Origin: Spraguea lophii
Taxonomy: Eukaryota; Microsporidia; Spragueidae
Length of the DNA stretch: 64,000 nt
Reading direction: 5' to 3'
NCBI GenBank assembly: GCA_001887945.1
Contig: LDOQ01000051.1
Location: forward strand, 1 to 64,000
The notes beneath the pieces were generated by a model. It was not told where the DNA came from. It saw nothing but the letters and a program-made list of their open reading frames with translations, and did not search any database. Made by a program: the position numbers and the translations under genes. Shown one piece after another: positions 12,772-21,926 of the stretch (its first letter is position 1; each line of letters starts with the position of its first letter).

Positions 12772-13769
12772 ATAATAATTATCCTTTAGATGAGCAGTAT
12801 TATGCATATTTTACTTTGAGAAACAAAGATATACTAGAAGAAGATAATTCTTTTAAAATAGTTATTACTTTAAAAAACGTAAACTTTATCTTTTCGGCAA
12901 AAACTTCCACTTTAACAAAAATGAAATAGTTAAAATTAATAATTATGATTCGAATTGCAAAAAATATGTTTTTTCCTTGTTTAAAAGTGATGATTATTTT
13001 TTAAAAATATCGAAATATGACGATTTACTTGATAAAATATCAATTATGAATCTGAAGAGGCGTGGTTTAATATTCCGGATGAAATACATAAGACTTTCCG
13101 AGAGAAACTAAGTAATCGTTCCGATTTACTGGTATTGAATTTAATAAAAAAGGTATTGCGAAATAAATCACATCACTCTGTAAATTCGGAAGAACAAGAG
13201 GATACTAAAGATCCTGAACAAAATAAAATAAAAATTCCCATAATGAGAACATAAAAAAAAATCCGCAAAACGAAAACTGATTTAAAAGTATCATATCTCA
13301 TATGTCATATCCGCAGATTGTTTTATCATTGATGTTGATGTTAAACGAGGTCGCTTAATTGTGTGTCATGAAATGGGAGTTGGGATACTTTACGCATGTC
13401 CCCTTTGGAAGTATTAAATTACTTTCGATGATCAACAAAAAAAATAATTCAGAAGATGTGGGAAACATATTCAATTTGTTATTAAACTGGTTTATAAATA
13501 CTCAAAAATGTTTTTTCGTCTTGGTAATATGAAAAAAATACTATCACTGGTTCTCCAAAGAAATCAGAAAACAGGGGGTTTGTTTGTTGACAATATTTTT
13601 TTTAATAATAAGGAAGATTCAGGAGAGATAATAAAGATTATTTTTTATGTTATCATCAGGTTACAGGAGAAATGATACAACAATTATGTTGATGTCGATA
13701 TCAAAAAGGATTATAAAAAGGATAACATTCGATTTAAAAAGAAAATTAACATTTATTACTTCAAAAATC

Positions 13770-14110
13770 ATATAAAAATGGAGGAAAAGATGTAATTGTA
13801 AAAATTAATGAGTCAAAGTTTAGCAGGAGAAATGTAACAGAGGAGACAAATTTGATAATAAATAGACCGTAGGTGTTGTAGAGAAGGCGGGTAGTTATTA
13901 TTGTTTTAAAAGCAATTGAAGATAGAATTAAAAAAAACATCTCAGTTATTATAAAATCCAATGTTAAACATGAATCCATATTATATTCAGGTTATTAGAA
14001 AGGACACGATATAAAAACATAGAAATGAACCATTATAATATAAACCACAGAATAAATTTCAAAGATCTAAAAACAATATATGCACAAATACAATAAAAAA
14101 TATTTAATAT
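13770..14110 (+). pseudogene. Second Merlin / ISXO2-like transposase fragment
   Basis: A GGKDVIVKINESKFSRRN stretch near 13779-13835 matches the GG...VEIDES-F--R core of this family, with the first catalytic Asp replaced by Asn. It is followed in shifting frames by VGVVEKAGSYY-like sequence, an INHRINF stretch near 14040-14060 and an ICTNTIKNI stretch near 14075-14105, where the family has HTN-IE--W. Stops and frameshifts are frequent. Termini were not found. Confidence 0.6.
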
Positions 14111-14389
14111 AAACATAATAGAGATACTTTGCTTCTAATAAACAACAATTCCTTTAAAACCTTCTTACGATTATGAAAAATAATGGAAATAATGCTTTTA
14201 ATAACTTAATTAAACCTTTATTTATTGTTTATCATTATATTTTTAAGGGTAAAACAAATTCAATTACTTCCAAAAGGGTATACGCATGGTATTCCCTAGT
14301 TTTGGTAATAACTAAATCACAAGTTTTAATAGGTTTGATTCCATTACTTAGAAGAATGTTCAAAATAAAAATAAAAGATATAATGAAAA

Positions 14390-14470
14390 GTTGTTGAATA
14401 GATAGAAGATTCAAACCTGTTAAAACTTGGGAATTTGATTATCACATCACGATCACCTAATCAAGTGAGT
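14390..14470 (-). repeat. Degenerate SINE head fragment
   Basis: On the minus strand this carries a B-box-like CAGGTTTGAATC and the motif GTGATAATCAAATTCCCAAG, which align with the tRNA-like head of the SINE family (best copy at 41681-42174). The rest of the element is not recognisable. Confidence 0.4.
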
Positions 14471-15050
14471 TTCTAGAAAAACTCTTTGATATAATTGTTA
14501 ATTATTCTATTATAAGCACTACCTCCTATATATCCATAATAGATTTTTATTAAACATAATAAATTTTAATTAATACTTTAATTAAATTTAAAGCAATAAC
14601 AGAATCAGAATAAAAAAATAATATTTTTAATTAAAACAGGAATAGAAGAATTAGAAAAATAATAAAAAATTCAATTAACCAAATTATAAAATATTTCTAT
14701 CTACTTTATACAATTATATAATTATATTTCTATCTATTTTACATCTTTATATAATTATATTTACATCTCTATATTTATATCATCGTATACTTATATATTT
14801 ATATTTATCTTATATTTCATATCTCCTATAATTATATATTCCATATTCTTATAATTATTAAAATGTTTTTGTCACGTCAATTTACCATAAAAAACATTCT
14901 TATATTAAATTTACAAGATAGACAATACTTTGAATCAAAACCATCTAAATAATCACATAAATGAAAATGCTACAGATAATCATTTATACGTTTGAAAAAA
15001 ATCCTATACCATCTTTTATGTTTCGATATAATATACTTTCCATCTATCAT
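14471..15050. other. Intergenic AT-rich DNA
   Basis: Mostly A/T with ATATATTTATAT-type stretches at about 14690-14850. Nothing else was seen. Confidence 0.5.
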
Positions 15051-15051
15051 A

Positions 15052-15054
15052 CCC
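15052..15054 (+). promoter_or_regulatory. CCC start-site motif of the PSP1 gene
   Basis: CCC touches the ATG at 15055. It selects this ATG over an in-frame upstream TTG at 14992. Confidence 0.7.
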
Positions 15055-15741
15055 ATGACATTGAACAATGGTAGATGGTATTCAACATACGTTGATAATA
15101 TTTGGCCAGAGAATAGAAAATGGAAAAATGAAGATTGGAGGATAGTAGGTTCTATGCCATTTTCAGACCCGGTGGAAGAAGAAGATGCAAAAATAGATTA
15201 TAATGATCTAAATGAATTGTTAACACGCATAGATGAAAGATTATACATAATAGAATTCGGTAATCTTAGATTGGATATAGGATATTCCTTGGATTTTCAA
15301 ATACAAATAGGTGATTATGTGATTTTAGAAGCAGATAGAGGAGAAGATTGCGGTAAAGTGGTATCTTTCACTACAAAATCAAAATACGTACAATTAATAG
15401 ATAAAATAGATAAAAATAACGTAAGTAAAGAAATACACCCAAAAAAAATATACAGAGTAGCTACTAAAGAAGATATAACCATAATACACCAAAAAAAACA
15501 TTATGAAATAAAAGCCCTATCACGCTGCATAGAAAAAGTAACCCAAGACCAATTACCCATGAATGTCGTAGATTGCGAATATCAATGGGATATGAATAAA
15601 TTAACATTCTTCTTCATGAGCAAAGAAAAAGTAGATTTCAGAGAGCTTGTAAAAAATCTCTATAAAGAATACAAAATAAGAATATGGATGTGCTCCGTTG
15701 AAAAAAGCAACCACCATATACTTAAAGAGCTTATAGAATAA
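15055..15741 (+). CDS. PSP1 C-terminal-domain protein
   Basis: A 228-aa protein. The segment from about residue 75 onward (IIEFGNLRLDIGYSLDFQIQ, GDYVILEADRGEDCGKVV, the KALSRC-like helical part, LTFFFMSKEKVDFRELVKNL, RIWM) follows the PSP1 C-terminal domain pattern known from fungal, protist and bacterial YaaT/PSP1 proteins. The N-terminal 70 residues are acidic and unremarkable. In yeast, PSP1 was named as a suppressor of polymerase-alpha mutants and its biochemical role is not settled, so no reaction is assigned. The ATG at 15055 is chosen because CCC precedes it directly. No signal peptide or membrane segment is present once that start is used. Nearest neighbours are AT-rich tandem DNA and two tiny ORFs, which give no functional hint. 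Confidence 0.8.
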   Translation: MTLNNGRWYSTYVDNIWPENRKWKNEDWRIVGSMPFSDPVEEEDAKIDYNDLNELLTRIDERLYIIEFGNLRLDIGYSLDFQIQIGDYVILEADRGEDCGKVVSFTTKSKYVQLIDKIDKNNVSKEIHPKKIYRVATKEDITIIHQKKHYEIKALSRCIEKVTQDQLPMNVVDCEYQWDMNKLTFFFMSKEKVDFRELVKNLYKEYKIRIWMCSVEKSNHHILKELIE

Positions 15742-16200
15742 ATTAAATATTTAATAAAGATGTGATTTTAGATGTGATAATGGTAATATACATGCTAGAA
15801 TAATAGAAGTATGATAGAAGTAATAAACAATAATATGTGATATAGAAGTAATAGAAGTATGATAAATAAAAAGATGTGATATAGAAACAATAAAAATATG
15901 ATAAATAAATATTTAATAAAAATATAATAGAAGTAATACGCACGATAGAATAACAGAAAGAATAAATCTATGATATAAATTATAAAGTATTATTACTCCT
16001 CTATCACATAACCATAATATATCACATAACCATAATATATCTATAACACACTATTACATATATCTATTATACACTATTACATATATCTATAACACATGTC
16101 TACCATACTCATATAATCATAATATGTCTATCACGAATATTAAATAAATTATTTTTTATAAAGAAATATGAAACATAATATATTTTTATATTTTAAATTA
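15742..16200. repeat. Degenerate AT-rich tandem repeats
   Basis: Short units recur: GATGTGATATAGAAGTAATAG-like units at about 15765-15960, and TATCACATAACCATAATA / CTATTACATATATCTAT units at about 16000-16110. No coding potential is seen. Confidence 0.6.
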
Positions 16201-16209
16201 TAAAACAAT

Positions 16210-16419
16210 ATGAAAGTATTATTTCTTCTAATAAATATTATATTCTCATATATTCCAAGACCTAAAGAATTAGATAGAAGATTACATCCTAAAAGAAGTA
16301 ATAGAAGTATAGTAGTACCTAAACACTCTAGAGAACATGATAGTGATTTTCACCATGAAAAAGGTTATCATAGAGGATCCCATTATATTACACATGCAAG
16401 AAGACATAGAAATATATAA
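16210..16419 (+). CDS. Small basic secreted protein, His/Arg-rich (hypothetical)
   Basis: 69 aa. A 14-residue hydrophobic start (MKVLFLLINIIFSY) looks like a signal peptide. The remainder is rich in Arg, His, Lys and Ser, with many HR/RR/HH pairs and no Cys. Outside the signal peptide the sequence is far less Asn/Ile-rich than random AT-rich ORFs, which supports a real gene. No C-triplet motif precedes the ATG. It resembles in layout the small ORF at 16684-16869, but the two do not align well. Function is unknown; secretion to the spore wall or host is only a guess. Confidence 0.5.
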   Translation: MKVLFLLINIIFSYIPRPKELDRRLHPKRSNRSIVVPKHSREHDSDFHHEKGYHRGSHYITHARRHRNI

Positions 16420-16683
16420 GCAATAGTAAGTATGTGAGTGCGTAGATGTGATGTGAGTAAATGAGTATGTGATAAGTAAATTAATTATAAGACTGTGATA
16501 GCTGATAACAACGATAAACTATTATTTATTATCTATAATTTACTATAATAAAAATAAACCTATTATTCATTATCTACAATTTATTATGTTTATTCATTTA
16601 TTGCTTATGAAACATAGTATCATTTACTATCACTTACTATTATTTACTATTATTTATAATTATTTACTATCTTCTATTATTAT

Positions 16684-16869
16684 ATGTTTATTTTAATATA
16701 TTTTATTTTATCTTATTCTTTAGAAAATAATATAAATGATAATAAACCATTAAAATATGGTAAACAAGCTTGTTGTGATAGAATAGAAGGAAGAAATAAA
16801 AATATTATAGAAAATAAAGATCATATAGATAAAGCTATAAAATATATTAGACATATAAGAAAAGAATAA
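16684..16869 (+). CDS. Small secreted protein (hypothetical)
   Basis: 61 aa, starting with a short hydrophobic segment (MFILIYFILSYSL) followed by a charged, Lys/Asn/Ile-rich tail with an adjacent Cys pair (QACCDR). The size and layout match the preceding small ORF. No relatives are recognised and no start motif is seen. It could be a chance ORF in AT-rich DNA. Confidence 0.35.
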   Translation: MFILIYFILSYSLENNINDNKPLKYGKQACCDRIEGRNKNIIENKDHIDKAIKYIRHIRKE

Positions 16870-17228
16870 ATAAATATTTAATAAATGTTTAATGAGAGTA
16901 ATAATTGAGAGTAATAGAGATATAACAATAGGTTAGGTTAGGTTATATTTGATATAATAATAATTGTAAGGCTTTAACTTTTAATTATATTCTTATTCTT
17001 TATTATTCTTTATTTTTATAATATATATTTAGTGTTATAATGTATATTTACTTTCTATTATATTACTTGTTTTATATTATTATTTGTTTTACCTATTACT
17101 CTCTCTTCATTCTATTATATTCTACTTACTACTCTCTCTTACTCTATATCATTTTATTCTACCTACTCTCTCTTACTCCACTCATACTATTCACAATCAT
17201 AATACTACCTACTCTTTTATTTATTGTA
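16870..17228. other. Intergenic, with a GGTTA-type telomere-like run
   Basis: At about 16932-16945 there is GGTTAGGTTAGGTTA. The rest is AT-rich and pyrimidine-rich (CTCTCTTACTC units at 17100-17190). No gene. Confidence 0.5.
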
Positions 17229-17717
17229 TTAAACTTCTTCTTCTTCTTCTATATCTTCTTCTATGGAATACAATGCCATATGTATAAATATTATTATCAT
17301 TGATAACGAGAAGAGTATTAACAATGTTGATATTATGCTATTAAATACTATTAAATATCCTATAGTTAATATTATGGTTGTTATTAATATATATTCTTTT
17401 TTTATTTCTATTCCATTTATTGCAATATTGTCTTTGAAAGATAAATATGTGTATGCTAACCATAATAATATTATTGGTACTACTAATATTTGTTTTATAA
17501 TAAATACTATGGAGAAGAATAAGAATATTAGGAGATAATTGCCTTTAAAACGTTCTATGTTGGTTTTTGCACGTTCTTTGATTTCGTCAGTATCTGATGG
17601 GATTTTAAATTTTTGGAGGTTAAAAAATGTTTTTACGTCTTCTGATGCTTGTATTATGTTTTTGGATGTATCTAAAAATGTGGTGGTTTCTTTGATGTTG
17701 TCTATCGACCCCTGCAT
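17229..17717 (-). CDS. PRA1/Yip3-family membrane protein
   Basis: 162 aa from the ATG at 17717. After about 60 polar residues (MQGSIDNIKETTTFLDTSKN...), an NIERFKGNYLLIFLFF segment begins the membrane part. This matches the R-N-x-x-F--NY entry of PRA1 (prenylated Rab acceptor) domains, followed by two pairs of hydrophobic stretches separated by a short polar loop (LSFKDNIAINGIEIKKEY). The C-terminus is a Glu-rich tail (EEDIEEEEEV). The family acts in ER/Golgi vesicle traffic with Rab GTPases. An upstream in-frame ATG at 17777 would add 20 residues, but it lies upstream of the CCCC motif, so 17717 is preferred. Confidence 0.7.
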   Translation of the reverse strand: MQGSIDNIKETTTFLDTSKNIIQASEDVKTFFNLQKFKIPSDTDEIKERAKTNIERFKGNYLLIFLFFSIVFIIKQILVVPIILLWLAYTYLSFKDNIAINGIEIKKEYILITTIILTIGYLIVFNSIISTLLILFSLSMIIIFIHMALYSIEEDIEEEEEV

Positions 17718-17777
17718 AATAAATATTTTTTTTTGGTTTTTATATAAAACATAAAATTTAAAGGGGACCAATAGCAT

Positions 17778-18085
17778 TTATCAGTAATGATAGATATTTT
17801 ATAGCTAATTGATTGTTAGTTATCTGATTGTTATATGATAAAAGTATTTTATAGTTAATTGATTGTTATATGATGAGAATATTTATTTAAAATATATTTA
17901 TTTGTTAGTATCATTGTATTATAAAAATTATTTATTTATTATACGTTATTCTATAAAAATTATTTATTTAAAAGATATTTATCGTTTTATAAGAATTGTT
18001 ATTTTTTAATTTATCACTCACTCATTTATCATCTATTCGTATCACTAATTCATAATTCATTCATTGTATTATAAAAATTATTTAT
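17778..18085. other. Intergenic AT-rich DNA
   Basis: Contains imperfect repeats of a TTATAGTTAATTGATTGTTATATGA-type unit (about 17800-17880) and of TTATAAAAATTATTTATT (17920-18090). No gene is seen. Confidence 0.5.
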
Positions 18086-18466
18086 TCAATTATTTTCTAT
18101 ATCATTTAAATTAAATTTCTTATTGACTTTTATCGTTGATATTATATCTCCTTTTATCAATATTTTTCTATCACATGTATTATTTGTATCAGTATCAGTT
18201 TTAATATTATCTTTATTATCATTCTTAATATCAGTTATATCGCTCTTAGTATTATCACATGTATTATGCATATCACATGTATCATGCATATCATGTATGT
18301 CATTCTTAGTATCATTTTCTTCTAAAACTATATTCATATATTCATCATATCCTTTAATTATTCCAATATATTTTTTATTTGTATATTTTTCTAATATTTC
18401 AATGGTTATATTCTTTTTAAGAAGAATAAATAGAAAATGTAAAGGAAGTAGTTGCTTAGCAGGCAT
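18086..18466 (-). CDS. Small nuclear ribonucleoprotein SmE with an insertion
   Basis: 126 aa, against about 90 in most SmE proteins. Residues 7-50 (LPLHFLFILLKKNITIEIL..., GYDEYMNIVLEE at 39-50) match the Sm1 motif of SmE, including the diagnostic GFDEYMN-VL-like stretch. Residues 100-110 (RKILIKGDIIS) match Sm2 of SmE. Between them lie about 48 extra, Asp/Asn/Thr/Cys-rich residues with repeats (HDTCDMHNTCD), apparently an expansion in the loop joining Sm1 and Sm2. SmE is part of the heptameric Sm ring on spliceosomal snRNAs, so the organism probably retains splicing. The start follows TCCTT-ATG. It is transcribed divergently from the RPA3-like gene. Confidence 0.85.
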   Translation of the reverse strand: MPAKQLLPLHFLFILLKKNITIEILEKYTNKKYIGIIKGYDEYMNIVLEENDTKNDIHDMHDTCDMHNTCDNTKSDITDIKNDNKDNIKTDTDTNNTCDRKILIKGDIISTIKVNKKFNLNDIENN

Positions 18467-18604
18467 AAGGATAAAAATATTTTATTTTTATTTTATTATA
18501 ATTATGAGTATATTATTGAATTAATGTATAGTAATTAGTTATAATAGTTGTATTACTTGATTGTATTATTTAGTTATAATAACTATTATATATATAATTC
18601 ATTA

Positions 18605-18705
18605 TTTAAACAATATAATTCTGTAACTTTAAAAGAAGATAAAGAGATGAAATCCTCTCGAACCAAAAATAAAAATAATAAAAATAATAAAATATTACTT
18701 ATAAC
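18605..18705. repeat. Dispersed repeat, copy 1
   Basis: The segment TATAATTCTGTAACTTT / AAAAGAAGATAAAGAGATG / AAATCCTCTCGAACCAAAA recurs with few changes at about 50080-50160. The unit may be an LTR or transposon end; nothing coding is associated with it. Confidence 0.55.
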
Positions 18706-18755
18706 TAAAATAATATATATTATTATTTATTTATTTTTAATATTCTTTTCTGCCC

Positions 18756-19061
18756 ATGTTTGTTACTGCATCTGATTTATCTGCAAATATTTCTCATATT
18801 GTAAAAATTATTGGTACTGTTTCTAATATAGATCCTCCTATTGTTGAATTATCTACTGATACTGGTAAGGTTATTATAAATTATAAAAAATTACATATGT
18901 ATACAAAAGGTATATTATGTGTTACAGGTAAGGTTATAGATAGTAATACCATTGAGGAAATATATGTGGATGAATTAAGTGATAATGTTGATATGAAGTT
19001 GGTAAGTGGATTCGTAAAAGTTAATAAACAATATCCAGAATTGTTTATGACAAATAATTAA
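18756..19061 (+). CDS. RPA3-like small OB-fold subunit of replication protein A
   Basis: 101 aa, with an OB-fold-like alternation: ISHIVKIIGTVSNID, IVELSTDTGKVIINYKK, ILCVTGKVIDSNTIEEIYV, then a short helix. Its length (RPA14 is about 110-120 aa) and the pattern 'strand-gly-x-val ... dG-v-v' agree with RPA3/Rfa3, the smallest subunit of the ssDNA-binding RPA trimer used in replication and repair. The family has little sequence signature, so the call is tentative; another OB-fold protein is the alternative. The start codon is directly preceded by CCC. Confidence 0.55.
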   Translation: MFVTASDLSANISHIVKIIGTVSNIDPPIVELSTDTGKVIINYKKLHMYTKGILCVTGKVIDSNTIEEIYVDELSDNVDMKLVSGFVKVNKQYPELFMTNN

Positions 19062-19139
19062 TAAAATTATTTATAATATTTTATATCTTTTATGATTGGT
19101 TTTATATTTGAATGGTATATTTATCTGTGATTAAATATT

Positions 19140-19335
19140 TTTATTTTAAAATAACATTATAATTGTAGTCAAAGTCTTTTGACAGGTTTATTATCTATTA
19201 TGCTTTAAAATTATTAATTCTTTAAAACACGAGTAATCTTGTATTAAATGGTTTTATTATATATATGTATTAATCTTATCTTACATCATGGTATGAATGT
19301 TAGGATCTTGTATATGGTATATATTACAATAATTT
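19140..19335 (-). repeat. Decayed SINE copy, 3' half
   Basis: The plus-strand text at about 19245-19330 (CTTGTATTAAATGG, TATGTATTAATCTTATCTTACAT, GGATCTTGTATATGGTATA) aligns with the reverse complement of the SINE body, as in 62895-62990. The 3' terminus is barely recognisable. Confidence 0.5.
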
Positions 19336-19876
19336 TTATATAGTAATAGGATTTATAATTTATTCTTGACATAATATTGGCTGAGTCACAAATCAAAATA
19401 TGGGTTATAAAATTATATTGTGTTATATTATATAGAATGATATTTATAATATATATGATATACTTCTTAAAATCGTTTGTATTTAATTTCTAAATATATT
19501 ATATATTCTTTTATATCATGTTTATTTGTATTTATATCATTTTCTCCACTTCTAAATAATTTATATCATTTGTATATACATTTATATGATTATCTTAACT
19601 TCTAAATAATCTTATAATTTATCACAAAAACAAATATACATTATTTATCTTAAACATTTATTTTGATAAAAAATAAACCTTCTATATTTATATTTTGTTG
19701 CATAAACAAAATAATTATCTGTGCATTTATGCACTTTGATGATAAAATATTTTTATAAAGTTTTGATTTTTGTTTCATATCTCTAACTATCAGTATTTCA
19801 TCTATAAAAGTTGCATGATTTTTATTTCTAACAAACAAATCGCATTAACATATATACAATAAGAGGAAATAAACAC

Positions 19877-21709
19877 ATGCACATGAAATATTCTATAAGC
19901 GACGCAATCGATCTTTCACATTCAAATCTTAATAACTTTGATTATGAGGTAGCAGAAACAACAGAGTGGTTGGTTTTAAGTAACAATAATTTACGGGTCG
20001 TAGGTAATAATGTTAAAAATATGAAATGTTTAACACGTTTTGCATTAAATGATAATAAAATAGAAAATGTAAGTGGAAATATAGGATTGTTGGAAGAATT
20101 GGCTTGGATAGATTTTACAAGAAATAGATTAAATAAATTGCCAGAGCAATTTGCAAATCTTCAAAATCTTTCGGGATTAGGTTTAAGTGAAAACGAATTT
20201 ACAGAATTTCCAGAAGTCATTTACAAATTGAAATCATTAAGAAAATTTGGATTTTTCAGCAATAAAATAACCATGGTAGATTATCGTATTGCAAATCTTA
20301 CAAATTTAGTAAAAATGGATTTATCTAACAACAATATAAAATATCTACCCAAAGAAATAGGATTATTAACAAAACTTACATGGCTAAATCTTAGTAACAA
20401 CCAACTTACAGAAATACCATCAACATTAAACAAATTAACTGCATTAGAAGAATTAGGATTAGGTAATAATAAAATAGAAATACTACCAGATCTATCCAAT
20501 CTTACCAATCTAAGAATTCTACCACTCTTCAAAAATAAAATATACAGAATAGATAATAATTTTTCTAAAAATAGAAATTTAGAGAAATTAGATCTATCAG
20601 ATAACAAATTAAAATACTTTCCAATGGATACAATACTCTGTAAGAAATTAAAATATTTAAATTTAAGAAATAATAGAATAGAAGAAATAGAATTGGAGTG
20701 CTATGAATATTATTTTAATAAATATAATAATTTTATAGAAAACAATATAACAGATGAAATACCTATGAATGATAATATCAATGGTAATAGGAATGAAGGT
20801 AATAATAGTATGAATGGTAATATCAATGGTAATAATAATAGAAGTAGAAATGAAGATAATAACAAAGATAATAGAAGTAATAATAGAAATGAAGATAATA
20901 TAAGTAATACAAATACTAATAGAAATACTAAAACAAATAATAATATAAAAATAAATGAAGATAATTATTATTCTGAAGATAACACCACTAGAATATTTAA
21001 TAATCCCAATAAAAACATAACTGATATTATAGATATATTATTTACACGTTCACCATGTTCCATGATAGATATATCATGTAATCTTATAAAACACATACCA
21101 ATTAAATTCTTTAAAATATTTTATAATCTTAGTATCATGAGATTAAGAGGTAATCCATATAAATATGATAGAGATATATTATATAAGAGTATAGATACAT
21201 TAAAAGATATATCTTATAATAAATTATATAATAAAATAAATATATACAGTGATAGAGGTAAAGATAGATATAATGAAAATAATAGTAACAATAGTAATGA
21301 GGATAGTAATAGTAATAGTAATAGAAGTGATAATAGTAGTAATAACAGTTATAGTTCTAGTAGTTCTAATAGTAACAGTAATACTAATACCATTAACAGT
21401 AATAACAATACTAATATCACTAACACTACCACTAATAATACCAACACTAATACTAATAACAGTAACATCATTACTTCTATTATTACAAATAATAATATAA
21501 ATAGAAATATTCTAAATGATATATCTATTTTAAATAAAACTATAAACTATAATAATACAATGTATTATAAGCTATGTGATATATGTGATAATCTATTTAT
21601 TACACAACCTATATATTCATATACTCTATCTTCATTAGGTGATGGTAATACATTTGTTGTTAGAAAGACTGTATGTTCTAATAAATGTTATAAAATAGAT
21701 TATAAATAA
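19877..21709 (+). CDS. Leucine-rich-repeat protein with C-terminal Cys motif
   Basis: 610 aa. Residues about 10-280 hold at least ten leucine-rich repeats of the L--L-L--N-L--LP type (for example LVKMDLSNNNIKYLPKEIGLL, LTWLNLSNNQLTEIPSTLNKL), with a further LRR-like part at about 395-425 (IDISCNLIKHIPIKFFKI). Two low-complexity Asn/Ser/Thr-rich regions (about 290-370 and 460-560) interrupt or follow the repeats. The C-terminus has CDIC ... CSNKC (C-x2-C, C-x3-C), a possible zinc site. LRR proteins of this kind are interaction scaffolds; no specific partner can be named. No signal peptide. No C-triplet motif at the start; an alternative Met lies two codons downstream. Confidence 0.85.
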   Translation: MHMKYSISDAIDLSHSNLNNFDYEVAETTEWLVLSNNNLRVVGNNVKNMKCLTRFALNDNKIENVSGNIGLLEELAWIDFTRNRLNKLPEQFANLQNLSGLGLSENEFTEFPEVIYKLKSLRKFGFFSNKITMVDYRIANLTNLVKMDLSNNNIKYLPKEIGLLTKLTWLNLSNNQLTEIPSTLNKLTALEELGLGNNKIEILPDLSNLTNLRILPLFKNKIYRIDNNFSKNRNLEKLDLSDNKLKYFPMDTILCKKLKYLNLRNNRIEEIELECYEYYFNKYNNFIENNITDEIPMNDNINGNRNEGNNSMNGNINGNNNRSRNEDNNKDNRSNNRNEDNISNTNTNRNTKTNNNIKINEDNYYSEDNTTRIFNNPNKNITDIIDILFTRSPCSMIDISCNLIKHIPIKFFKIFYNLSIMRLRGNPYKYDRDILYKSIDTLKDISYNKLYNKINIYSDRGKDRYNENNSNNSNEDSNSNSNRSDNSSNNSYSSSSSNSNSNTNTINSNNNTNITNTTTNNTNTNTNNSNIITSIITNNNINRNILNDISILNKTINYNNTMYYKLCDICDNLFITQPIYSYTLSSLGDGNTFVVRKTVCSNKCYKIDYK

Positions 21710-21926
21710 ATATAGTTAATATCTAATATAAATTATATAATAATATTTTATTAAATAGTAATAAGCGTAGTTGATATAGTAGTAGTGGTATGGTAATAGG
21801 ATAGTATTAAGAGTAGTATAGTAGTAATGGTATTAAGTTGTAATAGTAGTGGTAATATGATAGTATTACTAATATCATCCTATTCTTAATATCACTTACT
21901 ATTATCTTATTACTATTATCTTACTA

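Larger units (their letters stand above)
11568..13254 (+). pseudogene. Unknown gene broken by an LTR-element insertion and frameshifts
   Basis: An ATG at 11568 opens a frame (MSNKKIPLCDLELTSF...) that stays open to the left edge of the LTR element at 11696. The frame resumes exactly after the right target duplication at 12777 (NYPLDEQYYAYFTLRNKDIL...), so the pre-insertion sequence was continuous in frame. Coding-like sequence then continues with one frame change near 12875 (LFGKNFHFNKNEIVKINNYD...) and another near 13050 (EEAWFNIPDEIHKTF...), to a stop near 13253. Without the element it would have been roughly 200 codons. I do not recognise the protein. It is charged and soluble-looking, with no signal peptide. 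Confidence 0.6.

Noticed and set aside
14173..14397. 74-codon ORF next to the SINE head fragment
   Set aside because: No recognisable protein; located in a stretch of decayed elements.
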